From Rhodococcoides kyotonense (lineage in GTDB: Bacteria; Actinomycetota; Actinomycetes; Mycobacteriales; Mycobacteriaceae), in contig NZ_FZOW01000005.1 of assembly GCF_900188125.1 (NCBI RefSeq), forward strand, positions 62,001 to 126,000: a DNA stretch of 64,000 nucleotides. Reading direction: 5' to 3'. Below are positions 1 to 7,559 of the stretch, in pieces; the first letter of the stretch is position 1, and each line of letters starts with the position of its first letter. The translations under genes and the position numbers were made by a program. The notes under the pieces are model-generated. The model worked only from the letters and a program-made list of their open reading frames with translations. It ran no database searches and was not told where the DNA came from.

Positions 1-277
1 AGGCCCGGTCGCGAAGTGTGCGCCGGACGGCGAGTCCGTGTCGTGACGATGCGGTTGCGGCTGCCAGCCCGACCACCCAGCGCAGACCGGCGACGGCGAC
101 CACCGCGAGTGCCCACAGCGCGGCGGCGTTCCAGTCTCGGCCGGCAATCGCGGCGAGCGCATGCGCGAGGAACCAGGCTTGGGGGACATAGGTTGCCGTC
201 GCGGCGATGGTGGTCGCGGTTGCGGTGACACCGCCGGGCTCAGCTCTGGCCGCGGCCAGGAGTCGTGTGTCGATCAT
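1..277 (-). CDS. ABC exporter, N-terminal part (runs off the window)
   Basis: About 92 N-terminal residues are visible, reading leftwards. The start ATG at 277 follows the ycaO-type gene stop by 7 bases, so it is the last visible gene of the leftward RiPP operon. Two hydrophobic segments (about residues 16-44 and 50-74) joined by a short polar loop, then an Arg-rich stretch, resemble the first two membrane helices of a CydC/CydD-like type-1 ABC exporter with a fused ATPase. The nucleotide-binding half would lie outside the window, so the assignment rests on hydropathy, style and context. Inferred role: export of the modified peptide made by the neighbouring enzymes. It could also be another membrane protein. 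Confidence 0.6.
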   Translation of the reverse strand, partial: MIDTRLLAAARAEPGGVTATATTIAATATYVPQAWFLAHALAAIAGRDWNAAALWALAVVAVAGLRWVVGLAAATASSRHGLAVRRTLRDRA

Positions 278-284
278 CGTCTGC

Positions 285-1655
285 TCACATGTGTGGGGCG
301 GGCGCGAGAAGAAAGTCGCTGGGTGCAGTGGGGGTCGAATCTCGCCACCCTCGTTCGACGGCGGCCGTGCCGAAACGAGGCATGCCGTAGTACCCGAAGG
401 CAGCGGGTGCGTTCGGTACGAGGCCGGAGACGAACGTCCGTACGACTCGCAGCGTGGTCTGTGCGATGTCGGACGTCGTGAGGTCGCGGGTGTAGATGCG
501 GTGGCCACGCCGGGACAATTCGGCACGTACCGAGGAGACGTCGGTCGCCGGAATGTCGCCGATGGAGATGGTTTCGCCCGGTTCGGTGAACCGTCGCGCG
601 ATCGGGTGCAGTCGAGGATCGAGCCAGACCTGCACGTGTGCACCGAGGTCGATGACCTTCTCGTAGTGTTCACCGGACGCGGCTGCGTAGGACCGGTCTT
701 CCCGGTGATCGAGGTAGAGTCCGCGTGCCATGAGTCCTGCCTCCACGGCCTGGAAGACCCAGCCGTCGGCATCCTGGACGCCGAGCGTGAACGTCCAGGT
801 GTGGACCGCTTCGAGAACAGCTTTCGTCGCGGCCGCAACAGGATCGCAGTGGGCGGAGAATCCGGCCGCGTACACCCCTGTCGCGGGATCCTGCACCAGA
901 GCAGCGACGGCGGGTGCGAATTCGTTGGGCATTTCGACCAACCAATACCGCAGGTCGCAGCCGGCCATCGAATCCTTCAGTCCTGGGACCGAATCGGGAG
1001 CGATGCCGCGCGCGGGACCGTCGAGGTGCCACCACACTTCGAGTGCATCGCGTTCGATGATCTCGAGCAGACCGCGGTCGGCTGCGTCGTCGGTGCCTGC
1101 TCCTGTCGCGATGCCTGCGTAGTTCAAGTGATGGACGCGGGGGAGTGAGCGTAGTGCACGGGTGCGCCAGTTGAGGTGAATCAATGATGCCGGCAGCCAT
1201 GCGTCCGAGCCGTCGTCGGCGCGGCATTTCGTCCAGAGCATGGGTGTGTCGGACGTGACCTGCTGATAGGGGAATCCGGATCGGTGGTACTGCCAGGGCG
1301 CGTATGTGGGCAGCATACTCAGGTCCACCGTAGGGATTCCGGCGCGACGAACCTCGTCGAACGATCCCGTTCGGTAGTCGGGTTCCGGTAGGTCTGCGGG
1401 AAGGAAGTTGCCGCAGTATCTTTCGACGCCTTCGGCGATCGCAGCGATGCGTGCGCCTGCCGGATCGTCGAATGTCGTTCCGAGAGAGACACGATCTGCC
1501 GGCCAATCTCCCAGCCGGCGTGCGTCGGACACCTCGGCCGTCACACCTCGGTAGCAGTGTGGCGCTCCTTCGGGGCGTAGGACTTCTCGTACTCGGCGGA
1601 TGATTCCGCACACCGGATCGACGAGGGATTCCGGATTCAGAACGGCTGTAGTCAT
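285..1655 (-). CDS. YcaO-domain cyclodehydratase of a RiPP (TOMM) pathway
   Basis: 456 residues, a normal size for a stand-alone YcaO (D protein). YcaO enzymes use ATP to cyclise Ser/Thr/Cys side chains of a precursor peptide onto the backbone, giving oxazolines or thiazolines, or to make related backbone changes. Family landmarks are visible: a Gly/Ala-rich segment ending in E-x-x-E-R-Y near residues 75-80, a conserved Trp/His-rich middle part, and the N-Y-A-G-I-A-T-G then E-I-I-E-R-D-A-L-E motif near 178-206, which hold the ATP/Mg ligands in the family. The C terminus is proline-containing (A-P-A-P-H-M), only loosely like the PxPxP tail of many azoline-forming members. The ATG start overlaps the stop of the upstream hydrolase gene (ATGA), showing translational coupling. 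The adjacent leader-binding partner and SagB-type dehydrogenase support an oxazole-forming role. Confidence 0.9.
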   Translation of the reverse strand: MTTAVLNPESLVDPVCGIIRRVREVLRPEGAPHCYRGVTAEVSDARRLGDWPADRVSLGTTFDDPAGARIAAIAEGVERYCGNFLPADLPEPDYRTGSFDEVRRAGIPTVDLSMLPTYAPWQYHRSGFPYQQVTSDTPMLWTKCRADDGSDAWLPASLIHLNWRTRALRSLPRVHHLNYAGIATGAGTDDAADRGLLEIIERDALEVWWHLDGPARGIAPDSVPGLKDSMAGCDLRYWLVEMPNEFAPAVAALVQDPATGVYAAGFSAHCDPVAAATKAVLEAVHTWTFTLGVQDADGWVFQAVEAGLMARGLYLDHREDRSYAAASGEHYEKVIDLGAHVQVWLDPRLHPIARRFTEPGETISIGDIPATDVSSVRAELSRRGHRIYTRDLTTSDIAQTTLRVVRTFVSGLVPNAPAAFGYYGMPRFGTAAVERGWRDSTPTAPSDFLLAPAPHM

Positions 1656-2557
1656 CGTGGACCTCCATCGGTGGAACGAACAGCAAGTGTCGTCAGCCAC
1701 CTGTCGATGAATTCGGCAGGCGAACCGAGTCGGCGTGCTCGTGCACGCTGCTCCGGATCGGTTATGCCGGTGAGCAATTGGTGTCCCCACGGACCGGTCC
1801 GGAAAGTGGCTGCGCCAGTCCATGCGTCGGTCAAGCTCCGCGCCTCGCTGTCGAAGAAGTCGAACTGTCCACTGACCACCAACAACGGCATGGTGCAGCC
1901 CAGGTAGCGCTCGTGCAGGTCGAGGGGATCGCTGGACCACAGACGTCGCCAGAGGCAGAGCCGGCGCTGATCCCAATCCCAATTCTCGGCAGCCGCAAGG
2001 GGGCCGATCATGGCTGCGCTTGCCGCGCGAACGTCCAACTCGGGCTCGGTCAACCCGAGGACGGAACGACGACCGAAACCGTGTTGCTCCCACCAGCCGA
2101 TCCGATCACGATGTCGCACAACATCTCCCGCGTACGCCGTTTCATACAGACCGAGGGCGGGCACGAGCGCAATTACTCCGGTTACGCAACCGCGTCGGGA
2201 CCGGGCAGCCTCCAGCGCGCAATGCGCTGCATACGACGCACCGAAGACGAGCACCTCCGCTCCCAGTTTCGGATCGGCGACCACCGCATCGACGGTGGCC
2301 GCCCCGTCGGATTCCTCGTGTGCGTAGGGATCCCAATCGCCCGTGGATCGATACCGGCCTCGAACATCCTGTACGAGACAGTGATATCCGCGATCGTTCC
2401 ATGCGCGCGCGATCGGGCGGTGCGCCGATGCGTCGTACGGCGTCCGGATCACCACGGTGGTTGCGTCGCTGTCCGAAGGGTTCTCACAGAGATGAAGTTC
2501 GCCGCGTAGGACCGCGCCCGACGTACGGACCTCGTGCAGCGCCGGTTCGGCGCTCAC
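1652..2557 (-). CDS. S15/CocE-type serine hydrolase (X-Pro peptidase-like)
   Basis: 301 residues, alpha/beta-hydrolase fold of the CocE/NonD/X-prolyl dipeptidyl-peptidase group. The opening R-T-P-Y-D block, the nucleophile motif G-A-S-Y-A-A (Ser near residue 108), an Asp-containing G-Q-F-D segment and the G-P-W-G-H motif (His near 256) give the triad layout. It is much shorter than full S15 enzymes (about 550 or more), lacking the C-terminal jelly-roll domain. The GTG start at 2557 was chosen because it overlaps the stop of the preceding gene (GTGA) and has GGAG upstream; the same frame stays open far upstream without meaning. In this operon it may remove a leader or follower peptide, or hydrolyse the imported product. 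No signal peptide, so cytoplasmic. Confidence 0.8.
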   Translation of the reverse strand: MSAEPALHEVRTSGAVLRGELHLCENPSDSDATTVVIRTPYDASAHRPIARAWNDRGYHCLVQDVRGRYRSTGDWDPYAHEESDGAATVDAVVADPKLGAEVLVFGASYAAHCALEAARSRRGCVTGVIALVPALGLYETAYAGDVVRHRDRIGWWEQHGFGRRSVLGLTEPELDVRAASAAMIGPLAAAENWDWDQRRLCLWRRLWSSDPLDLHERYLGCTMPLLVVSGQFDFFDSEARSLTDAWTGAATFRTGPWGHQLLTGITDPEQRARARRLGSPAEFIDRWLTTLAVRSTDGGPR

Positions 2558-3336
2558 CGCGACGGCTCCGAGAGGGGACCAGGCTCGTCGAAGGCGAGCA
2601 CGGTATGAGTCGTGGATACCACGTCGCTCAGCGACAGTCGGCGCAACGTTCGGTAAACGGATGGATCGCCCAAGGCCCATCCGGTGGCGGTGCGGATGAT
2701 CTCGCTGGCGAATACCCCTGCCGCCCAGAGGGGAATAGAACCGCCTCGCGGTGAGGCTCTGGCATCCCATTCGGTGAGTTCGCGATGGGCAGGGGAGGCG
2801 GCAAGCAGGCGACGCAATACCTGAGACGGAGTGGGGCCGTGGCTGCCCGCGGGGTCGCAGACCGGATGCACCCAGCCGATCGACACGTCGACATGAGCGA
2901 GAAGGTACGTATTCTCGGGGCGCTGAACGTCGCTCAGTCGACCGGGCAGAGAGCCGTCGAAGATCAATAGCGTGAGATCGGGTTCGGCGTCGCCCGAGAC
3001 GATGGTAGCTCCGGATGCGGAAAGTGCGTCGCAGACGAACTGCGCGGTAACACCACTGCCGGACAGCGAAATTCGACGCCGACCAACGGGCCACCTGTCG
3101 TCGCGAGAATCGTCCTGCCGCGCGCGTAATTGTCCGACGAGCGGCGCTACGACGGCGTCGACCGACTCGGTCGCCAGTGCAGGAACTCGTAGAAACACCC
3201 CGTCCGCGGTGCGCACGCACGACGCGGCACCGTCGACCAACAGATGTCCGAGACCGTCGTCGAGACCGGTCCATGATCGGGTCGAGGTGTATCCGTCGAA
3301 TCGGGCGTCGGTCGAGTTTGTGTCGGGGGAGGGCAC
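2554..3336 (-). CDS. TOMM leader-binding / cyclodehydratase partner (C-protein-like)
   Basis: 260 residues from a GTG start at 3336 with GAGGA nine bases upstream. The middle holds a Rossmann-like strand-loop-helix (S-L-S-G-S-G-V-T-A-Q-F-V), as in ThiF/E1-derived 'C proteins' that bind the precursor leader and hand it to YcaO. The sequence is shorter and more divergent than typical C proteins, so the assignment leans on position: between the precursor gene and ycaO, overlapping the next gene by four bases. The N-terminal third (acidic, Asp/Thr-rich) could be the winged-helix leader-recognition element. Catalytic role not expected. Alternative: another docking protein specific to this pathway. 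Confidence 0.65.
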   Translation of the reverse strand: MPSPDTNSTDARFDGYTSTRSWTGLDDGLGHLLVDGAASCVRTADGVFLRVPALATESVDAVVAPLVGQLRARQDDSRDDRWPVGRRRISLSGSGVTAQFVCDALSASGATIVSGDAEPDLTLLIFDGSLPGRLSDVQRPENTYLLAHVDVSIGWVHPVCDPAGSHGPTPSQVLRRLLAASPAHRELTEWDARASPRGGSIPLWAAGVFASEIIRTATGWALGDPSVYRTLRRLSLSDVVSTTHTVLAFDEPGPLSEPSR

Positions 3337-3376
3337 GGCGATCCTCGTTGTCGGCTGCGGGCGGAAGAGAAGACCG

Positions 3377-3408
3377 GGCCCCCACGCACCGTGAAGTGCG
3401 TGGGGGCC
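3377..3408 (-). terminator. strong hairpin between precursor and enzyme genes
   Basis: A perfect 13-bp stem (GGCCCCCACGCAC at 3377-3389 pairs with 3396-3408) with a 6-base loop, starting 8 bases after the precursor stop codon. No T-run follows on the leftward strand, so partial rather than full termination is likely. Such hairpins after short precursor genes usually let the peptide be made in excess over its modifying enzymes; that function is inferred. Confidence 0.75.
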
Positions 3409-3416
3409 TCGATGAT

Positions 3417-3515
3417 TCAGTCGAACGGGTTCTCGACGAGAGCGTTCGAGTGGCTTGCCGACAGGTGGGCAAGCTGCTCGGTTTCGGTGATCTCCACTGC
3501 GATCTGGTTCTCCAT
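3417..3515 (-). CDS. 32-residue RiPP precursor peptide
   Basis: A very short gene: ATG at 3515 with AAAGGG six bases upstream, stop at 3417. The first 18 residues are acidic and amphipathic (Glu at 2, 8, 11, 13), as in RiPP leaders. The rest begins S-A-S-H-S (residues 19-23) and ends N-P-F-D. There is no Cys; Ser19, Ser21 and Ser23 flank Ala20 and His22, and Thr10/Thr12 lie in the leader. With YcaO, a leader-binding partner and a dehydrogenase encoded alongside, the Ser residues are the obvious candidates for oxazoline/oxazole formation, and the Ser-His-Ser arrangement could place N donors around a metal ion. It is the first gene of the leftward operon, directly behind the Zur-type promoter. 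No other small frame between 3336 and 3628 has a comparable start signal. Confidence 0.8.
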   Translation of the reverse strand: MENQIAVEITETEQLAHLSASHSNALVENPFD

Positions 3516-3540
3516 TGGAATCCCTTTCGATGGTTGATCC

Positions 3541-3558
3541 GGACGCCGATCGGCGTCC
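3541..3558. repeat. 18-bp perfect palindrome in the precursor 5' leader
   Basis: GGACGCCGATCGGCGTCC reads identically on both strands. It lies 26 bases upstream of the precursor ATG and downstream of its predicted transcription start, so it would fold as a hairpin in the mRNA leader or act as a dimeric protein site. No known binding consensus recognised. Confidence 0.6.
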
Positions 3559-3581
3559 GGTGATGCAGAAGCATCCCCGAC

Positions 3582-3622
3582 ACCGTAGCAAATATGAAAA
3601 TCATTACCAATAGTGCTAAATT
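3582..3622. promoter_or_regulatory. divergent promoters overlapping a Zur-type operator
   Basis: TGAAAATCATTACCA (3595-3609) matches the actinobacterial Zur-like pattern TGAAAATCATTTTCA at 13 of 15 positions and is an imperfect palindrome. Leftwards, TTGGTA (3610-3605), 17 bases, then TACGGT (3587-3582) make a plausible sigma-A promoter whose -35 and spacer lie on the operator. Rightwards, TAAATT (3617-3622) is a plausible -10 whose start point would fall on or near the GTG at 3629. One zinc-loaded repressor dimer here would block both arms. The box is read from sequence; the regulator is inferred. Confidence 0.7.
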
Positions 3623-3628
3623 CGCTGC

Positions 3629-4837
3629 GTGATTTCCGGGAATCTGCTCATCGCCGACTACCGCGCGGACCGTTTCGACGTGGTGTCGCTGGCGGCTCTG
3701 GTGTCGGGCGTCGACAGCCTGGTCCTGAGCGGTCGAGGCACCGTTGCGGAACATGCAGGCGTGCTGAGCCTTCCGGCTGGAGCTCCCCGTGGACTGCGAT
3801 GGGCGTTCGTCGACGACCTTCGCGGTGCTCTCGTCGTCGGCGACGACCACGGTGAAGTTGCTCGATATCCGATACCGATACCTGCCGAACATCTGGCAAC
3901 CGATGTCTCGGGCAGATTTGTCGTCGGTACGACCGGGTGCGGCGTCGGGTGGGAACCGTTCAGTGACCTCGTCGGCTGGTGTGACCTCGAGACCGGGGAA
4001 ACGCGAACTGTTCGGGTGCGTGTCGGTGAGCCTGGTGTTGCGGTGGGTGGCACCGCACTGAAACCTCTTGTGGCACTGCGACACCGTGCCCCCGGAAGCG
4101 TGGAGGTTCTGAACATCGATACCGTGGCGAACGCCGGCGCTCACGCTCCCGTCGTGCGCGGGCCGGAATGTGGGCTCGGCGACGACGGGCACGGCGACGC
4201 GATCGATCCGCAGACAGGCAGACTCGTCGTGGCCACCGGCCGCGGACTGGAGACCTTCACGCTCACCGAGAGCGGCCCGACGCCCGCAGCGGTGCTCCCG
4301 TGGCCCGTGCCCGGCAGGGCGTACTACCTGCGTGTCGATCCGGTGATGGGCCGCATCTGCTCGGTAGTCCGGGGCCACGCCTCCGCGACGGAATGGCACA
4401 CGTGGCGGAATTGGCTGGTGGCGGTGGACATCGCTACTGGCGACTGGGACGTCACCGAGGTGAGTGCCGGCCTGGCATTCCGGCCGGACGTCTGGAACGG
4501 CGAAGTGGTGTGTCCGGTCATCCATCCCGACGGCGACACCCTGTGGCGAGTTCGTGGATCGGTGCATTCCCAGTCTCCTCTGCCACCGATGACTGCGGGG
4601 CCTCGGCCTGGCGTACAACCGTGGGATGGGACAACGGACCGTCCTGCTCAGCGGCGCGCCACCGCACATCTCGGCAGCGAGGTGGCCGTGACTCGCGGCG
4701 GGGACGGAGTGATCGACATCGTCGACGAGTCGGGCGCGGTGCGCACCGTCGCGGTGAATTCGCCTCTCCACGAGGGAGGAGTCCTCGCCCGGCTACCCGA
4801 AGAACCGGCCCGCGCGGTCGACGGGGTAGCACGGTGA
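3629..4837 (+). CDS. cytoplasmic beta-propeller-like protein of the RiPP locus
   Basis: 402 residues from GTG 3629, which sits where the rightward promoter would start transcription, suggesting a leaderless mRNA; no Shine-Dalgarno is seen. Repeating units ending in patterns such as G-R-F-V-V-G-T, G-R-L-V-V-A-T and W-L-V-A-V-D-I-A-T-G-D-W are typical of WD40/YncE-like propeller blades. No signal peptide or membrane segment. The gene overlaps the S9 peptidase gene by four bases; S9 enzymes normally carry their own N-terminal propeller, so this may be a separate propeller partner or scaffold. No enzymatic motif recognised. Confidence 0.7.
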   Translation: MISGNLLIADYRADRFDVVSLAALVSGVDSLVLSGRGTVAEHAGVLSLPAGAPRGLRWAFVDDLRGALVVGDDHGEVARYPIPIPAEHLATDVSGRFVVGTTGCGVGWEPFSDLVGWCDLETGETRTVRVRVGEPGVAVGGTALKPLVALRHRAPGSVEVLNIDTVANAGAHAPVVRGPECGLGDDGHGDAIDPQTGRLVVATGRGLETFTLTESGPTPAAVLPWPVPGRAYYLRVDPVMGRICSVVRGHASATEWHTWRNWLVAVDIATGDWDVTEVSAGLAFRPDVWNGEVVCPVIHPDGDTLWRVRGSVHSQSPLPPMTAGPRPGVQPWDGTTDRPAQRRATAHLGSEVAVTRGGDGVIDIVDESGAVRTVAVNSPLHEGGVLARLPEEPARAVDGVAR

Positions 4838-6534
4838 CCTTCGACTCCGTGCTTCGCCGGTGCGAAGCTATACCGCGACCGAGCCTGTCCGACGGTGTGA
4901 TTCGGGTTGTGCAGTGGCCGAACCCGTTCCGTCCGCGAATAGAGTGCGCGACGAGCGGAACGGTGCTGTGGCAGCCGAACGCCGTCGTCCAACGCGCATC
5001 TCTGTCGCCGGACGGTCGATTCATCGCTGCGTCATTGGCTACTCACGCGGACGAGGCGGCGACGTTGGTATTGCTTGACGTCGGGTCCGGTCGAGAGCGG
5101 GTGCTGACGTCCGTGCCGCTCCGCTACGACGCGCCGGTATGGGACGACGTCTCGACATTCCGGGTCTTCTCGTCCCCGCTCGGCAGGCTCGTGACCGTCG
5201 ACTGTTCGAATGGGTTGAGCACAGCACGGATTCGAACCGAGGACGTTGTCGAGGCGGGAAGTGCGCGTCGCGTAAGTGCCGCGAGGATCGGCGTGTGTTC
5301 CGCACTCGTCGTTCTCCATGCCGACAGATGCGTAATCGTGCTGCGCGGCAGCATGTTCGGTGAAGAGGCGGTGGTGTCGGTACTTCCGCCCACAGGCCGG
5401 ATATTGCCTCACTCGCGGGGGATCCTGGCCGTCCACGGGAACGACGTGGTTGCGTACGAACCGAATCCGAGCGGGCACCTGATCGAGAGGTGGCGTCTTA
5501 GCGAGCCAGGAAGCAGCATGTTCGCGGTAGCGGGGGACGCCGTCGCGTTCAGGATCGTCGATCGCGGTCGCACAGCGCTCCGCGCATGTCGCCTCGACAC
5601 CGGAGATCGGGTGGAAATCGGTGCCTCGCTCGCAGGATCCGAGTGGATCATCTCCGGAATCGCTCCCGCGGAAGCCGGCTGGGAGGTGCGAGTCGAATCG
5701 CCGCTGGACGCACCGCGCCTGGTTCGAGTCGGCCGGGAAGTCGAAACAGACGAAATCGACCATCTAGCAGGGCAACTCGAACGCCACTGCCTGCTGATGT
5801 CCGACGGAGAGAATGTGGACGTCGTGCTAGCCGGAAACAAAGGCAGCACCGGTCCGATACTGCTGACGTGTTACGGCGGATTCGGGGTGCCCTTGCTCGC
5901 GGACTGGGAACCCTCGGCCGCAGCGTGGATCGAATCAGGCGGGCGATACGGGTTCGCCCAAATTCGCGGCGGAAGCGAGCGTGGTCACGACTGGTGGGTC
6001 GCCGGGCGTGGACGCCGCAAGGAGCGGGCCGTTCTCGACGTGGTCGAGGTTGCTCGCGCACTCGCCCGATTCGGAATCGCGCGGTCGGAACAGATCGTGC
6101 TGGCCGGAGCATCGCTGGGAGGAACCGTGGCCGCAGCCGCAGCCCTGCGGGCCCCTGATGCAGTCGCGGGTGTGGTGGCCACGGCGGCGCCCCTCGACCT
6201 GTCGGCGCTACGGGAGAATCCACTCGGCCTCGGATGGATGGACGAATTCGGAGCCGACGGTGACATGTCCGAATACGACCCGTATCTGCTCGCTGCACGC
6301 GTCGAGGCGCCGTTGCCGTCGATTCTACTCATCCGTGGGTCCGAGGACACCCGAGTAGCACCGGAATCGACCACCCGCTTTCACGAGCGTCTGCAGACCG
6401 TAGGAGCGAACAGCCGCATGATCGATCTCGCCGGATTCGGACACGGTGCCAACTCTCCGGAGCACACTCATCTGCTGGCAGAAGCGGTGTTGAACTTCGC
6501 TGCCGACGTCACTGCGCTGGAGGTCCGCGCGTGA
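4834..6534 (+). CDS. S9 prolyl-oligopeptidase-family serine peptidase
   Basis: 566 residues. The N-terminal about 350 residues form a beta-propeller-like region (S-P-D-G-R-F-I-A-A and similar blade motifs); the C-terminal alpha/beta-hydrolase domain has the nucleophile motif G-A-S-L-G-G (Ser near 427), Asp in R-G-S-E-D-T (near 505) and His in G-F-G-H-G (near 536), the full S9 triad. The GTG start at 4834 overlaps the preceding stop (GTGA); the upstream-extended frame is not needed. S9 peptidases cut short peptides, often after Pro. Here it could remove the leader (the precursor ends N-P-F-D) or release metal from an imported peptide by hydrolysis. Cytoplasmic: no signal sequence. Confidence 0.85.
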   Translation: MTFDSVLRRCEAIPRPSLSDGVIRVVQWPNPFRPRIECATSGTVLWQPNAVVQRASLSPDGRFIAASLATHADEAATLVLLDVGSGRERVLTSVPLRYDAPVWDDVSTFRVFSSPLGRLVTVDCSNGLSTARIRTEDVVEAGSARRVSAARIGVCSALVVLHADRCVIVLRGSMFGEEAVVSVLPPTGRILPHSRGILAVHGNDVVAYEPNPSGHLIERWRLSEPGSSMFAVAGDAVAFRIVDRGRTALRACRLDTGDRVEIGASLAGSEWIISGIAPAEAGWEVRVESPLDAPRLVRVGREVETDEIDHLAGQLERHCLLMSDGENVDVVLAGNKGSTGPILLTCYGGFGVPLLADWEPSAAAWIESGGRYGFAQIRGGSERGHDWWVAGRGRRKERAVLDVVEVARALARFGIARSEQIVLAGASLGGTVAAAAALRAPDAVAGVVATAAPLDLSALRENPLGLGWMDEFGADGDMSEYDPYLLAARVEAPLPSILLIRGSEDTRVAPESTTRFHERLQTVGANSRMIDLAGFGHGANSPEHTHLLAEAVLNFAADVTALEVRA

Positions 6535-7559
6535 CGGGGAACAAAGCGACAGCGTCGACTGCCGCTGCGGCAGTCCTTTTGCTCGCAGCTTTCGTTCTAT
6601 CCGCGGTGACCGGCGCGATCGAGGTCAGCGCCGCCGACGCGGGTCGGATCGTGATCGGACATCTGGTTCCCGGAATGACGTGGATGACGGACGGCTCTCT
6701 CACACCACTCGAGGACCAGGCTGTGTGGAAGTTTCGACTTCCTCGGACTCTGCTTGCCGCCGTCAGCGGTGCGTCGCTCGCGCTGGCGGGAGCGCTCATG
6801 CAGGCCGTCGTGCGCAATCCTCTCGCGGAGCCCTACATCCTGGGGGTGTCTGCCGGGGCAGGTACGGGCGCGGTGACCGTAGTGGTGTTCGGTTTGCTGT
6901 CGACGGTGTCGTTGAGTATTGCCGCCTTCGCCGGAGCTCTCGTGGCGACGGTCGCGGTCGTTGCCGTCGCGCGAGACGGGGCCCGAATTTCGCCGTATCG
7001 ACTGATTCTCGGCGGAGCCGCTCTCGGTGCGCTGTTCAGCGCGATCACCAGCTATCTCACCCTCACGACCGAGGCCCAGAACGTGTTCACCATCATGTTC
7101 TTCCTGCTCGGTTCGGTGTCGGCGGCGACCATGCACTCACTTGTCGTACCGATGATCGCGTTCGTCGCCGTGTTCGCACTCGGACTGCGGTACGGCCGCG
7201 ATCTGAATGCATTGGCCGCAGGCGACGACCTGGCAGTGTCTCTCGGAGTCGACGTGAATCGTTTGCGTGCAGTACTTCTCGTGTCTGCGGCGCTCCTGAC
7301 GGCGGCTGTCGTAGCCGTGGCAGGCAGCATCGGTTTCGTCGGGCTGATCGTGCCTCACATATCTCGCATGATCGTCGGTGTCGATCACCGTCGGTTGCTG
7401 CCGTTCGCCGTGGTCCTCGGCGCTCTGTTCCTCGTCGTCGCGGATCTGCTGGCCCGCACGGTCGCCGCTCCCGCAGAGGTGCCGATCGGCATCATCACCT
7501 CGGTGACCGGGGCGCCGTTCTTCCTCTGGCTGATGCGTCGATCGAGGGTCGCGGAATGA
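6531..7559 (+). CDS. FecCD-family permease (metallophore/cobalamin-type ABC importer)
   Basis: 342 residues with about nine or ten hydrophobic segments. FecCD landmarks are clear: R-L-P-R-T-L-L-A near residue 65, the A-G-A-L-M-Q-A-V-V-R-N-P-L-A-E-P motif, L-G-V-S-A-G-A, and the C-terminal G-x-I-x-F-V-G-L-I-V-P-H-I-S-R block followed by the ATPase-contact region. BtuC/FhuB relatives move intact metal-chelate complexes across the membrane. The GTG start at 6531 overlaps the S9 stop. With the next two genes it forms a complete one-permease importer, presumably for the metal-loaded form of the locus product. Confidence 0.92.
   Translation: MTGNKATASTAAAAVLLLAAFVLSAVTGAIEVSAADAGRIVIGHLVPGMTWMTDGSLTPLEDQAVWKFRLPRTLLAAVSGASLALAGALMQAVVRNPLAEPYILGVSAGAGTGAVTVVVFGLLSTVSLSIAAFAGALVATVAVVAVARDGARISPYRLILGGAALGALFSAITSYLTLTTEAQNVFTIMFFLLGSVSAATMHSLVVPMIAFVAVFALGLRYGRDLNALAAGDDLAVSLGVDVNRLRAVLLVSAALLTAAVVAVAGSIGFVGLIVPHISRMIVGVDHRRLLPFAVVLGALFLVVADLLARTVAAPAEVPIGIITSVTGAPFFLWLMRRSRVAE

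Noticed and set aside
3593..3612. Iron (IdeR) control of the RiPP locus
   Set aside because: The box has no TTAGG/CCTAA halves as at 24209; its TGAAAAT-C-ATT core fits Zur/FUR-type sites instead.
1652..4771. A leftward frame open for over 1000 codons
   Set aside because: Only the last 301 codons look like protein (S15-type hydrolase). The rest is antisense to the propeller gene and to the leader-binding gene, and a coupled GTG start exists at 2557.
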